Source: Sphingomonas sp. So64.6b
GTDB lineage: Bacteria; Pseudomonadota; Alphaproteobacteria; Sphingomonadales; Sphingomonadaceae
Assembly (NCBI RefSeq): GCF_014171475.1
Contig: NZ_CP048817.1
Location: forward strand, 1,426,001-1,490,000
Length of the DNA: 64,000 bases
Reading direction: 5' to 3'
Part shown: positions 7,621-16,455 of the stretch, piece after piece
Numbering within the stretch: position 1 is the first letter of the stretch
Layout: every line of letters starts with the position of its first letter
Notes under the pieces: generated by a model
What the model was told of the DNA's origin: nothing
Seen by the model: the letters and a program-made list of their open reading frames with translations, nothing else
The model's database searches: none
Translations under genes and position numbers: made by a program

Positions 7621-10250
7621 TTGGGGCCTGCGCACCATCGGGTGAGGCAATGGTCACGCCCGCTGCTCTGGATCTCGCGATCCATTCAGGCCCATCCGCC
7701 ATCGGCCTGTCGAACGAGGAAGCCGCACGTCGGCTCGTCCGTGACGGCGCCAATGAGCTGCCGCGCACAGGTCAACGGTCCAGTCTCCACATCGCCTTTG
7801 AAGTGCTGCGCGAACCCATGCTGGCGCTGCTGCTCGCAGGCGGTGTCGCGTATCTGCTGCTCGGCGACCTGACAGAGGCCTTGATCCTGCTCGGTTTCGC
7901 GACCTTCTCGGTCGTCGTCACCGTCATCCAGGAAACTCGCACCGAACACGTGCTCGAGGCCTTGCGCGATCTCTCGGCGCCGCGCGCCCTGGTCATTCGC
8001 GGCGGCGCGCGCATCCGGATTCCCGGGCGAGAGGTGGTGCAGGATGACCTGCTCGTACTGGAACAAGGCGACCGCGTCGCCGCTGACGCGTTCCTGATCG
8101 AGGCGGCCGATCTTCAGACTGACGAGTCGCTGCTCACGGGAGAGTCCCTGCCGGTTGGCAAGAATGTGGCGACGTCCGAAGCCATCAATGGCACCCGTCG
8201 CGCCGGCGGTGAGGGGCAGCCCTATGTCTATTCCGGATCGCTAGTCGCGCGCGGCAGCGCCATCGCCCGCGTCATCGCGACAGGCCCGCGCAGCGAGATC
8301 GGGCGGATCGGTCAGTCGCTCGCGACCCTCGACACCGAAGCGCCGCGCCTACGCGCGGAAACGGTGCGGATCGTCACATGGTGTGCGATCGGCGGTGCCG
8401 CCGTCGCCTTGCTCGTCGTCATGCTCTTCGGCCTGCTGCGCGGCGGCTGGATCGACGCCGTGCTGGCGGGCATCGCGATCGGCATGGCCATGCTACCGGA
8501 AGAATTTCCGGTTGTCCTGACCGTGTTTCTGGCGATGGGCGCCTGGCGCATCGGCCGCGTCGGTGTTCTGACGCGGCGGGCAGCGGCGATCGAGACACTC
8601 GGCTCGGCGACAATCCTGTGCACCGACAAGACCGGGACATTAACCGAGAACCGGATGTCGGTCGCCGAACTCTGGCTTCCGTCGGGGGAGACGATGCTCG
8701 TTGCGACCGATGTCGCGGTTCCCTCCGGCTACCATGCGTTGCTGGACACTGCGGCGCTCGCCAGCGCCGTAGAACCGACCGATCCGATGGAAATCGCGCT
8801 GCATAAGGCCTGGCGGGAGGCCGGCGGTCCGGGCAACCGGCGCGGCGCTGTCCTGCAACGCGCTTATGCGTTGCGACCGGAATTACTGGCGATGTCGAAC
8901 GTCTGGGAGCAGGGCGATGCGCTGACGATCACCGCCAAGGGCGCTCCGGAGGCAATCGCCAGCCTGTGTCGTCTGACCCCCGATCAGCTTTCGCGGATGA
9001 CGAGCGCGGTCGAGGTCATGGCCAGGCGAGGGATCCGAGTGCTGGCGGTTGCGACCGCCACGCCTGCCGATCGCAATTGGGCGGCGTCCCAGCATGACTA
9101 TCGGTACACGCTGACCGGTCTGGTTGGACTGGCCGACCCGCTGCGCGCCAGCGTGCCGGCCGCTGTCGCGGAATGTCGCGCCGCCGGCATTCGCGTGGTG
9201 ATGATTACTGGCGACTATGCCGTCACCGCCCGAACCATCGCGACCCAGGCGGGAATCGCAGCGGGCGATGTCCTTACGGGCCAAGATCTCGAGGCACTCG
9301 ATGAAGCCGGGCTCGCGGCGCGCCTGACGACAGTCACGGTCTTTGCCCGCATCATGCCCGAACAGAAGCTGCGCATCGTCCAGGCATTCAAGGCCAATGG
9401 GGAAATTGTCGCGATGACCGGCGACGGCGTCAATGATGCGCCATCGCTCAAGGCGGCGCACATCGGCATCGCGATGGGGAAACGCGGCACCGACGTCGCT
9501 CGGGAGGCAGCCGCCATCGTCCTGCTTGACGACGATTTCGGCTCGATCGTGCATTCGGTTCGGCTCGGGCGGCGGATTTACGACAATATCCGCAAGGCGA
9601 TGGCGTTCATCTTCGCGGTACACGTGCCGATCGCCGGCCTGGCCCTTCTGCCGCTCTTCTTTGGGTTACCGATCCTGTTCGGCCCAATCCACATCGCGCT
9701 GCTCGAAATGGTGATCGATCCCGTCTGCGCGCTCGTGTTCGAAGCTGAACGCGACGAAGCCGACATCATGCAACGGTCTCCGCGCGATCCGGCCGAAGCC
9801 CTTTTTTCATTCCCCATGATCGCATGGAGCGTTTTTCAGGGCGGCGTCGCCTTTGCGCTGCTGGCCACGCTCTATCTACTCGAGACCTGGTCAGGGATGC
9901 CCGAGGCTGAACTGCGCGCGCTGACATTCTTTGCGCTAATCTCGGCCATCGTGGCGCTCATCCTGGTCAACCGTTCCTGCACCGCCTCGCTTCGTGACGC
10001 GCTCGTTCGGCACAATGCGGCACTTCGCTATGTCGCTTTCGCGATCACCACGGTGACCGCGCTGATCCTGTTCCTGCCTTCGGCCCAGGCATTGCTGAAG
10101 TTCGGATCGATCGCGTGGAGCGACATGGCGCTTGCGCTCGGATTGGGCTTCACCCTGCTGGTGTTGCTCGAAACCTGCAAGCCGCTGGTCCGGCGGGTTG
10201 TGGCGCGGTCATCGAGCACCGCCGCGCTCCTTGTCGCCGCTGCCGCGTGA
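7617..10250 (+). CDS. Cation-transporting P-type ATPase (P2-type, CtpF/PMA-like)
   Basis: This 877-residue ATP-driven cation pump has the N-terminal cation-ATPase domain (GLSNEEAARRLVRDGANELP), the actuator motif TGESLPVG, the phosphorylation site CTDKTGTLTENRMS, the hinge MTGDGVNDAPSL, and about ten membrane helices ending in a C-terminal cation-ATPase domain. The MLPEEFP motif in helix 4 is typical of Ca/Mg/H-type pumps. There is no CPC heavy-metal motif. The start at 7617 is supported by the ATGA overlap with the small membrane gene; an internal ATG at 7650 is an alternative. The gene is followed by a GTGA overlap with the permease gene. The transported ion is unknown. DosR-controlled mycobacterial CtpF is a loose analogue. 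Confidence 0.9.
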   Translation: MIGACAPSGEAMVTPAALDLAIHSGPSAIGLSNEEAARRLVRDGANELPRTGQRSSLHIAFEVLREPMLALLLAGGVAYLLLGDLTEALILLGFATFSVVVTVIQETRTEHVLEALRDLSAPRALVIRGGARIRIPGREVVQDDLLVLEQGDRVAADAFLIEAADLQTDESLLTGESLPVGKNVATSEAINGTRRAGGEGQPYVYSGSLVARGSAIARVIATGPRSEIGRIGQSLATLDTEAPRLRAETVRIVTWCAIGGAAVALLVVMLFGLLRGGWIDAVLAGIAIGMAMLPEEFPVVLTVFLAMGAWRIGRVGVLTRRAAAIETLGSATILCTDKTGTLTENRMSVAELWLPSGETMLVATDVAVPSGYHALLDTAALASAVEPTDPMEIALHKAWREAGGPGNRRGAVLQRAYALRPELLAMSNVWEQGDALTITAKGAPEAIASLCRLTPDQLSRMTSAVEVMARRGIRVLAVATATPADRNWAASQHDYRYTLTGLVGLADPLRASVPAAVAECRAAGIRVVMITGDYAVTARTIATQAGIAAGDVLTGQDLEALDEAGLAARLTTVTVFARIMPEQKLRIVQAFKANGEIVAMTGDGVNDAPSLKAAHIGIAMGKRGTDVAREAAAIVLLDDDFGSIVHSVRLGRRIYDNIRKAMAFIFAVHVPIAGLALLPLFFGLPILFGPIHIALLEMVIDPVCALVFEAERDEADIMQRSPRDPAEALFSFPMIAWSVFQGGVAFALLATLYLLETWSGMPEAELRALTFFALISAIVALILVNRSCTASLRDALVRHNAALRYVAFAITTVTALILFLPSAQALLKFGSIAWSDMALALGLGFTLLVLLETCKPLVRRVVARSSSTAALLVAAAA

Positions 10251-11356
10251 GCGACGGCGTCCTCCATGAGATCGATCTCGCGCGCGGCGCCCTGCTGTTA
10301 CTGGTCGTGCTCGCCACGCTCGCCTTTATGTGGCTTGTTGCGCCCTTTGCGGGCGCCATCCTCTGGGCGGTGATCGCCGCTGTACTGTTCGATCCGCTCA
10401 ACACGCGGCTGTTTCGTGCCATGCCGCGGCGTCGTAATGGTGCCGCCGCGGCGACGCTGCTCATCATCATCGGCATGGTGGTGGTCCCCGCGATGCTGCT
10501 GGGTGCGGCACTTCTGCGCGAAGCGACCGCTTTCTACGGGCGTGCAAGGAGCGGGGAGATTGATGTCGCCGGGTTTTTCGTTAGCGCACAGGGACACCTA
10601 CCGGACTGGGCGAGGAACTGGCTCAAGGATGTCGGGCTGGGCGATATGGACGGACTGCAAACGAAACTGGGACAGGGGTTTGCGGATAGTTTCCAGTCCA
10701 TCGCAGGCCAGATCGTCAATATCGGCCAGGGCGCTTTCGGTTTCTTCCTGGCGCTCGGCGTGATGCTTTATCTTACATTCTTTCTGCTGCGCGACGGGCA
10801 CGCCTTGGCCGCACAGATTGATCGCGCCATTCCGCTGACGCTTCCGCAGCGCGTTCTGCTGGTCGCGAAATTCGTCTCGGTTATTCGCGCGACGATCAAG
10901 GGCAGCCTGATCGTCGCTGTCCTGCAGGGTATGATCGGCGGCCTGGTGTTCTGGGCGTTGGGAATTCCCGGCGCGCTGCTCTGGGGCGTGGCAATGGGTG
11001 TCTTTTCGCTGTTCCCCGCCATCGGTACCGGGCTGGTCTGGGTTCCGGTTACGCTCTATCTGATCGCCACCGGGGCAATTTGGCAGGCGGTAGCGCTCGG
11101 CCTGTGCGGTTTCTTCATCATCAGCAGCATCGACAATGTCGTACGGCCGATCCTTGTCGGACGCGATGCGCGGATGCCCGACTATGTGGTGCTGATCGCG
11201 ACGCTCGGCGGGTTCGAACTCATGGGTTTCAACGGCTTCGTGATCGGCCCGGTCATCGCCGCGCTTTTCATGGCCGTATGGGAAATCTTCGCGGAGGGAC
11301 CGCGCCGCGCTTCGGCACCCGCCCATCGCCACGCCTCACGGAGGAGTGTCGAATGA
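10247..11356 (+). CDS. AI-2E family (PerM-like) membrane permease
   Basis: The 369-residue integral membrane protein belongs to the AI-2E transporter/PerM family. About eight helices are visible, starting with ALLLLVVLATLAFMWLVAPF and closing with the conserved region LVGRDARMPDYVVLIATLGG. Family members act as exporters of autoinducer-2 or as sodium/proton antiporters, so the substrate is open. The GTG at 10247 was chosen because it overlaps the ATPase stop (GTGA); the reading frame continues upstream only inside the ATPase gene. The gene ends in an ATGA overlap with the Acg-type gene, so it is part of a tight operon. Confidence 0.88.
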   Translation: MSDGVLHEIDLARGALLLLVVLATLAFMWLVAPFAGAILWAVIAAVLFDPLNTRLFRAMPRRRNGAAAATLLIIIGMVVVPAMLLGAALLREATAFYGRARSGEIDVAGFFVSAQGHLPDWARNWLKDVGLGDMDGLQTKLGQGFADSFQSIAGQIVNIGQGAFGFFLALGVMLYLTFFLLRDGHALAAQIDRAIPLTLPQRVLLVAKFVSVIRATIKGSLIVAVLQGMIGGLVFWALGIPGALLWGVAMGVFSLFPAIGTGLVWVPVTLYLIATGAIWQAVALGLCGFFIISSIDNVVRPILVGRDARMPDYVVLIATLGGFELMGFNGFVIGPVIAALFMAVWEIFAEGPRRASAPAHRHASRRSVE

Positions 11357-12453
11357 ACCGGCGTCAGGTTCTTGTCGGTGGCGGCGCAGCGTTGGCGATC
11401 GGGGGGACCGCCGCCGCGTATTTCGCCACGGGCAATTTGGCGTCGTCAGCACACTATGACGCCGACATGGCGCGGCTGCGCACGCTGCTACCAAATCCGG
11501 CACGAACCTTTGATCTCGTTCGTTACGCAACGCTCGCGCCCAATGGTCACAACACGCAGCCGTGGCGGTTTCAGGTCGGCGAAAATTTGATCCGGATACG
11601 CCCCGATCTTGCGCGGAGAACACCAATCGTCGATCCCGACAACCACCATCTGTTCGTGAGCCTGGGTTGTGCCGCGGAGAATCTCTCGCTCGCAGCGGCG
11701 GCGCGCGGTTGCGCGGGCGCGATCAGGTTCGACCCCGCCCATGGCGGGTCGGTCGCCTTCATGTCCGCGCCAAGCCAGGCCGTCACATCGGCCTTGTTCG
11801 ACGCTATCCCGAGGCGGCAGTCGACCCGCGCGGACTATGATGGCCGCCAGGTCAGCGCCGCCAGTCTGCGAACCCTGGCTGAGGTGGGCTCGAGTCCTGA
11901 CGTCAACCTGGTGCTGATAACCGATCGCTCACGGATGGATCATGTCCGCGACCTGGTGGTGGCCGGCAACGATGCCCAGATGACCGATCCTTCATTCCTT
12001 CGCGAGCTCAAGTCCTGGCTGCGGTTCAATCCCGATGCGGCACGCCGCACCGGTGACGGACTTTACAGCGTGGCGAGCGGCACCCCGGCGCTCCCCAACT
12101 GGCTTGGTCCGCACGCATTCGACATGTTCGTTACGGCACGTTCGGAGAACGACAAATATGCCCGGCAGATCCGGTCATCGTCCGGCATCGCTATATTCGT
12201 GGCCATGCGAGAAGACCCTGCGCATTGGGTTGCGGTTGGACAAGCTTGCCAGCGCTTTGCGCTGCAGGCGACGGCGCTTGGATTGAAGCACGCCTTTATC
12301 AACCAGCCGGTCGAGGTTGCGCGGCTGCGGCCCGAACTGGCCGCGCTGTCCGGCCTGCCGGGGCGGCGCCCGGATATCGTGATGCGCTTCGGCTATGGCC
12401 CGACCTTGCCCTATTCGCCGCGTCGCCCCGTCACGACGGTCGTCGTGCCGTGA
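11353..12453 (+). CDS. Acg-family FMN-binding nitroreductase-like protein
   Basis: The 366-residue product belongs to the nitroreductase superfamily branch related to mycobacterial Acg, which sequesters FMN. The N-terminus MNRRQVLVGGGAALAIGGTA is a twin-arginine-like signal or anchor. The flavin-binding part includes LAPNGHNTQPWRFQV and the second half domain near VAVGQACQRFALQATALGLKHAF. The start at 11353 overlaps the permease stop by four bases and is preceded by GGAGG. Acg relatives are induced in hypoxic dormancy in actinobacteria. Here the gene sits in an operon near FixLJ, which fits such a role, but activity and location are inferred. Confidence 0.88.
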   Translation: MNRRQVLVGGGAALAIGGTAAAYFATGNLASSAHYDADMARLRTLLPNPARTFDLVRYATLAPNGHNTQPWRFQVGENLIRIRPDLARRTPIVDPDNHHLFVSLGCAAENLSLAAAARGCAGAIRFDPAHGGSVAFMSAPSQAVTSALFDAIPRRQSTRADYDGRQVSAASLRTLAEVGSSPDVNLVLITDRSRMDHVRDLVVAGNDAQMTDPSFLRELKSWLRFNPDAARRTGDGLYSVASGTPALPNWLGPHAFDMFVTARSENDKYARQIRSSSGIAIFVAMREDPAHWVAVGQACQRFALQATALGLKHAFINQPVEVARLRPELAALSGLPGRRPDIVMRFGYGPTLPYSPRRPVTTVVVP

Positions 12454-12809
12454 CGGTGCAGCCACCACAGACCGGCAGGATGCTCGGTGCCATCAAGACG
12501 GTCCATACGATCATCTGGGCATTCTTCGTGTTCCTGATCGGAGCGATCTGGTGGTTCGCCCTGCACGCGAACTTCGCCGCTGCGAGTTGGGCGATCGGAA
12601 TCGTTCTCCTCGAAGTCGCCGTCCTTGGTCTGAACCATGGGCAGTGCCCGTTGGGCACGGTCGTCGCCCGCTGCACCGATGACCGCAGCGCCAATTTCGA
12701 CATCTATCTTCCGGCATGGCTTGCTGCCCGGACCAAGTCGATCTTTGGTACGCTATACGGCGCCGCGATCCTGTTCACGATCGTTCTTTGGCTGGGCGGC
12801 GTGCGATGA
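12450..12809 (+). CDS. Small integral membrane protein, unknown function
   Basis: The family was not recognised with confidence. The 119-residue product has three hydrophobic segments: IIWAFFVFLIGAIWWFAL, SWAIGIVLLEVAVLGLN and FGTLYGAAILFTIVLWL. Between them is a conserved-looking loop, HGQCPLGTVVARCTDD, which resembles small DUF2784-like membrane proteins only weakly. The GTG at 12450 overlaps the stop of the Acg-type gene (GTGA); an ATG at 12480 is the alternative start. Its position in the operon with the flavoprotein and the DUF6544-type gene suggests a shared role in the same stress response. Confidence 0.75.
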   Translation: MTVQPPQTGRMLGAIKTVHTIIWAFFVFLIGAIWWFALHANFAAASWAIGIVLLEVAVLGLNHGQCPLGTVVARCTDDRSANFDIYLPAWLAARTKSIFGTLYGAAILFTIVLWLGGVR

Positions 12810-12822
12810 GAGCACGCGCCTG

Positions 12823-13530
12823 ATGGCCGATAGCAGTTCCAGCCCACCTAATGATCTGCCGGTCGCCGTGCGCGACCTCGCAATCCGCCTCGGTGCGGAG
12901 CCGCAGGGCAGGGGGGCGATCGTCAGGCTGACCCAGACCGGCCGCATGAAACGCGCATTGGGTTCGGACTCCTGGATGTCATTCAGCGCCAGACAGACCA
13001 TCGCGTCTGGAACGTGCGGCTTTGCGTGGCGCGCGCGTTTCGGTCCGATCGGTATGATTTCTGTGTGCGACGCTCTGGACGACGGCGTGGCGCGCCTCGA
13101 TGTCGCGGCGCTCGGTTTCATTCCGATCGCCCGCACGCCGCGCACCTCCGCGCTCGTGCGTGGCGAATTGATGCGCTATCTTGCTGAGCTTGCCTGGTCC
13201 CCAGATGCCATCCTTTCCAATCCGTCGCTTCGCTGGCGGATAGATGGTCCGGACCGGCTGGTGGTCGGCGCAGGGATTGGCGCAAGCGCGGTCGAAGTCG
13301 TCCTCACTCTCGATATCGAGGGGCGTATCGTCGAGGCGTTCGCGCCCGATCGGCCACGCTCGCCAACCGAACCGATCCTGCCGACGCCGTGGCGCGGGTA
13401 TTTTACGGATTATCGCTTTCATAGGGGACGATGGTTGCCGTTCGCCGGCGAAGTCGGCTGGGAGATTGCCGGCCGCGAAGAAATTTACTGGCAGGGGCGG
13501 ATTCTCGATTGGCGTATCGGTCAGCCCTGA
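12823..13530 (+). CDS. DUF6544-family protein
   Basis: The 235-residue soluble-looking protein matches my recollection of the DUF6544 family: an early G-x-W-x-x-F-x-A-x-Q segment (SDSWMSFSARQTI), a following W-R-A-R-F region, and a C-terminal R-x-x-x-G-R-W-L-P-x-x-G-x-V-G-W-E pattern. No catalytic function is known for the family. The start at 12823 is the first ATG after the upstream membrane protein gene; no strong ribosome-binding site is seen. The last 10 bases overlap the convergent receiver-like gene. It is probably the last gene of the plus-strand operon beginning near 7409. Confidence 0.72.
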   Translation: MADSSSSPPNDLPVAVRDLAIRLGAEPQGRGAIVRLTQTGRMKRALGSDSWMSFSARQTIASGTCGFAWRARFGPIGMISVCDALDDGVARLDVAALGFIPIARTPRTSALVRGELMRYLAELAWSPDAILSNPSLRWRIDGPDRLVVGAGIGASAVEVVLTLDIEGRIVEAFAPDRPRSPTEPILPTPWRGYFTDYRFHRGRWLPFAGEVGWEIAGREEIYWQGRILDWRIGQP

Positions 13531-13940
13531 GGGGTCCATCCGCTCCAGCTGCGATTGATCGACGCGGCGATCGCGGCCATCAACGGCCGGTCGCCGATCG
13601 TGCGCTCGAACACCCGGTCGCCATGAAGTTTGGCCTCCCTGGCCAAGACACCCTCGGGATCGCCACCGTCAAGCAGGATCGCCTTGCCGCGCCAGCCGCT
13701 CGCCCGCATCTGTTTCAGGACGTCGAGGCCATCGTCGCCACGCATTTCGACGTCGATGACGATGCACGGAAAATCTCTCGATCGTGGATCGGCGAGGAGC
13801 GCGACGGAGGTCGGATAGGATCGGACGTCATAGTTTTCCGAGCGCAGCATCAACTGGCGCGCGTGGCGAATGGCGGCGTCGCCATCGACAAGCGAGACGC
13901 CGACGTTTTCGGTGGAAGGGGAACGATTCTGCTCTGTCAT
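13521..13940 (-). CDS. Degenerate single-domain receiver protein (FixT-like position)
   Basis: The 139-residue protein consists of a response-regulator receiver fold only. The phosphoacceptor Asp is present in IVIDVEM, and an acidic pair remains in VDGD. The conserved Thr/Ser after strand 4 is replaced (ILLDGG) and the conserved Lys after strand 5 is missing (VFERTIGDRP), so normal phosphorylation switching is doubtful. The ATG at 13940, with AAGGA upstream, was chosen over the GTG one codon before. It lies directly downstream of fixJ and fixL on the same strand. Caulobacter FixT is a single-domain receiver that inhibits FixL; a similar role here is an inference. Confidence 0.78.
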   Translation of the reverse strand: MTEQNRSPSTENVGVSLVDGDAAIRHARQLMLRSENYDVRSYPTSVALLADPRSRDFPCIVIDVEMRGDDGLDVLKQMRASGWRGKAILLDGGDPEGVLAREAKLHGDRVFERTIGDRPLMAAIAASINRSWSGWTPQG

Positions 13941-14017
13941 CACTTGTCCTTGTGGCGAGCAGATTTCGCATGCCGGCGAGCGGCTGTCTGTACGTAGAAA
14001 ACGAGGGGTGACGCGCT

Positions 14018-14641
14018 TTATACGCGCTCGTCCATTCCCGCCGAAAAGGCGATCCGGAGGACATCCGAGAGGCTGTTCGCGTTGACCTTGGCCATCAGAT
14101 TGGCGCGGTGGACCTCGACCGTGCGGGTGGCGATGCCGAGATCATATGCGATTAGCTTGTTCGGCCGCCCCAGCACCATCCCGTCGAGAACCTCGCGCTC
14201 GCGCGCCGTCAGCGCGGCCAGCCGCACGACCGCGTCGGCGGATGACAGGTGCTTTTGTTCGCCGCGATCGGCGTGACGAAAAGCTTCGTCAATCGCCCTC
14301 AGCAGCGCGGTCCGCTCGAAGGGTTTTTCCAGAAACTCGATCGCACCAGCCTTGATCGCGCGCACCGCGAGCGAGACGTCGCCATGCCCGGTCAGCATGA
14401 TGACAGGCAGCGCGATGCCCAGCTGCGCCATCCGCTCCTGAACCTCCAGCCCGTCAATGCCGGGCATGCGCACATCGAGCAGGGCGCAGCCTTGCAGTTG
14501 CCGGTTCGCGACTTTCAGGAAGTCGGTGCCGGACGGATAGGTCTTTACCGTGAATCCGGCCTTGCGCAGCATGAAGCCGATCGACTGGCGGATCGCTTCG
14601 TCATCGTCGACGACATGAATAATGCGGTCGGTTTCAGGCAT
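14018..14641 (-). CDS. fixJ: FixJ-family response regulator
   Basis: The 207-residue transcription factor has an N-terminal receiver domain with acidic pocket VDDDE, phosphoacceptor Asp56 in LLDVRMPG, Thr in MLTGHG and Lys in FLEKPF. These are followed by a LuxR-type helix-turn-helix, LTAREREVLDGMV through RTVEVHRANLM. The real start is the ATG at 14641, which overlaps the end of the sensor kinase gene by 8 bp; the longer frame to 14770 is inside that gene. Phosphorylated by the adjacent kinase, it would activate promoters in low oxygen. The TGCGTAGTTTCCGA elements in this island are candidate targets, which is inferred. Confidence 0.92.
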   Translation of the reverse strand: MPETDRIIHVVDDDEAIRQSIGFMLRKAGFTVKTYPSGTDFLKVANRQLQGCALLDVRMPGIDGLEVQERMAQLGIALPVIMLTGHGDVSLAVRAIKAGAIEFLEKPFERTALLRAIDEAFRHADRGEQKHLSSADAVVRLAALTAREREVLDGMVLGRPNKLIAYDLGIATRTVEVHRANLMAKVNANSLSDVLRIAFSAGMDERV

Positions 14642-16316
14642 CTTCGTCTCCGGCGAGAGGAATGCAGAAATGGAACGCGGTGCCACCGCCCTCGAATGCT
14701 TCGGCCCAGATCCGGCCGCCATGGGCTTCGATGATCGTGCGGCAGATCGACAGGCCAAGCCCCATGCCATCCTCCTTCGTGGTGGCGAATGCCTCGAACA
14801 GCCGTGCGCGAACTGCGGGATCGATCCCGGCCCCGGTATCGGTGACGGTGACCTTCACCCAGCCGGCGCGATCAGGGGCGGTGGCGATGGTCAATTCCTT
14901 GCGCGTCGACCCGCCCATCGATTGAATGGCGTTGCGGATCAGATTCACCAGCACTTGCTGGATCTGCACGCGATCGACCAGCACCCGGTCGAGACCGGCC
15001 GCGATCGTCATCGTGACCGTGATCCCGGCCTCGTGTGCGCCGAGCAGCCCCAGGCTCGTCGCCTCGTCCACCAGCTCGTCGAGGCGCTCGATGCGGAAAC
15101 CAGTGTCGCCGCCGTCGACGAACGCGCGCAACCGCCGAACGATGGTGCCTGCCCGGAGCGACTGGGCCGCAGCGAGGGCCAGTGCCTCGGCGATATCCGC
15201 CATCAGCACGTCGTCGGTCTCGCCGATCATATCCCGCGCGGTTTCGAGATAGTTCGCAATCGCGGTCAGCGGCTGGTTGATTTCATGGGCCAGCGTGGAC
15301 GCCATGGTGCCCATCGCGCTGACCCGCGAGACGTGCAGCAATTCCGACTGGAGGTCGCGCATCTGGCGTTCGGTGTCGCGTCTTCTCGTCACATCGCGAA
15401 TGAAGCCGGTGAAGATGCGCTCGCCGCCGATCGAGACCTCGCCGACCGCGAGTTCGATCGGAAAGCTCTCGCCATTGCTGCGCAGCGCCGTCTCGTTTCG
15501 GACATTGCCAATAACATGGCGGACACCGGTTGCGAGATAGGTTTTGAGATGGTCGTCGTGCGCACTTCGATCCGCATCGGGCATCAACATGCTCACATTG
15601 CGGCCCACCACTTCGGCTTCGGTGTAGCCGAACACGCGTTCCGCAGCCGCGCTGAACGAGGCGACGGTGCCGCGCTCATCCATGATGATCATCGCATCGG
15701 GCACAGTCGCCAGGATCGAGCGCAGATGGTGTTCGCGACGCGCGACCGCGGCTTCGGCCGCCTTGTGGTCCGTGATGTCGCGGATCACCTTGCCGAAACC
15801 GCGCAGCGCGCCGGCGTCGTCGCGCAGCGCGGTGACGGTGACGCTGGCAAGAAATTCGGATCCGTCCTTGCGGATACGCCAACTGTCCTCCTCGAAACGA
15901 CCTTCTTTGCTGGCGCGTCCGAGATCGCTCGCCGGCTTGCCTGCCGCGATGTCTTCGGGGGAATAGAATAATTCGAAATTTCGCCCGATGATCTCCGCTT
16001 CGGTCCAGCCCTTGATACGTTCCGCCCCGCGATTCCAGATCGTCACGCGCCCCTCGGGGTCGAGCATGTAGATCGCGTAATTGGTCGCGCCGTCGATCAG
16101 CAGGCCCAGTTCCTCGGCCATCGCGGCCTGATGGCGCGCTGCTTTGTCGGTTGCGGAAGCGGTGTCGACGTCGCCAGCGGTCGTCATGTGGACAAGTGCG
16201 TCATCAGCCAAAGCGTATTGCGTGCCATCATTTGAAGCGTACGCTTTCCGCCCGACGGATGCTGCGGGCGCCAGTCGCCGATCAGGGGAGTGCAAATAGT
16301 CGGCCGGCAAAGTCAT
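14634..16316 (-). CDS. fixL: FixL-type haem-PAS oxygen-sensing histidine kinase
   Basis: The 560-residue product is a cytosolic sensor with two PAS domains (about residues 68-185 and 195-310), a dimerisation domain with phospho-acceptor His344 in ALAHEINQPL, and an HATPase domain (NLIRNAIQSM, DTGAGI, GMGLGLSIC). The second PAS aligns closely with Bradyrhizobium FixL. The proximal haem His lies in RSAHDDHL (His253), and the distal pocket His267 and Arg273 are kept in RHVIGNVR, so it should bind haem and sense oxygen. The ATG at 16316 was chosen because the stop of a small upstream gene lies one base before it; a TTG at 16337 would add seven residues. It is co-transcribed with fixJ. Confidence 0.93.
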   Translation of the reverse strand: MTLPADYLHSPDRRLAPAASVGRKAYASNDGTQYALADDALVHMTTAGDVDTASATDKAARHQAAMAEELGLLIDGATNYAIYMLDPEGRVTIWNRGAERIKGWTEAEIIGRNFELFYSPEDIAAGKPASDLGRASKEGRFEEDSWRIRKDGSEFLASVTVTALRDDAGALRGFGKVIRDITDHKAAEAAVARREHHLRSILATVPDAMIIMDERGTVASFSAAAERVFGYTEAEVVGRNVSMLMPDADRSAHDDHLKTYLATGVRHVIGNVRNETALRSNGESFPIELAVGEVSIGGERIFTGFIRDVTRRRDTERQMRDLQSELLHVSRVSAMGTMASTLAHEINQPLTAIANYLETARDMIGETDDVLMADIAEALALAAAQSLRAGTIVRRLRAFVDGGDTGFRIERLDELVDEATSLGLLGAHEAGITVTMTIAAGLDRVLVDRVQIQQVLVNLIRNAIQSMGGSTRKELTIATAPDRAGWVKVTVTDTGAGIDPAVRARLFEAFATTKEDGMGLGLSICRTIIEAHGGRIWAEAFEGGGTAFHFCIPLAGDEDA

Positions 16317-16317
16317 C

Positions 16318-16455
16318 TTATACCAGGTTAGGGCCAAACGCGAACGCCGCCTCGCTGATCACGATCAGCCCCAGGATTCCGCCGCCGATCAAGATCCGCG
16401 AGTTCATCGCGGAAAACGGCCTGAAGCATTTCTCGATCATCCGCGTCATCGCCAT
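16318..16455 (-). CDS. Small membrane protein upstream of fixL (45 aa)
   Basis: A 45-codon frame on the minus strand starts MAMTRMIEKC and contains one hydrophobic helix, ILIGGGILGLIVISEAAFAF, followed by GPNLV and TAA. The stop codon is separated from the fixL ATG by a single base, which suggests translational coupling. The start may be the ATG at 16455 or 16449; an AGGGTG sequence precedes them. The sequence also reads like a short signal peptide with an AFA cleavage-like site. No family was recognised. It is too short for normal gene callers. Confidence 0.5.
   Translation of the reverse strand: MAMTRMIEKCFRPFSAMNSRILIGGGILGLIVISEAAFAFGPNLV

Noticed and set aside
10681..10700. GATAGTTTCC inside the permease gene as a fourth copy of the 14-bp element
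   Set aside because: Only part of the core matches and it lies within a coding region.
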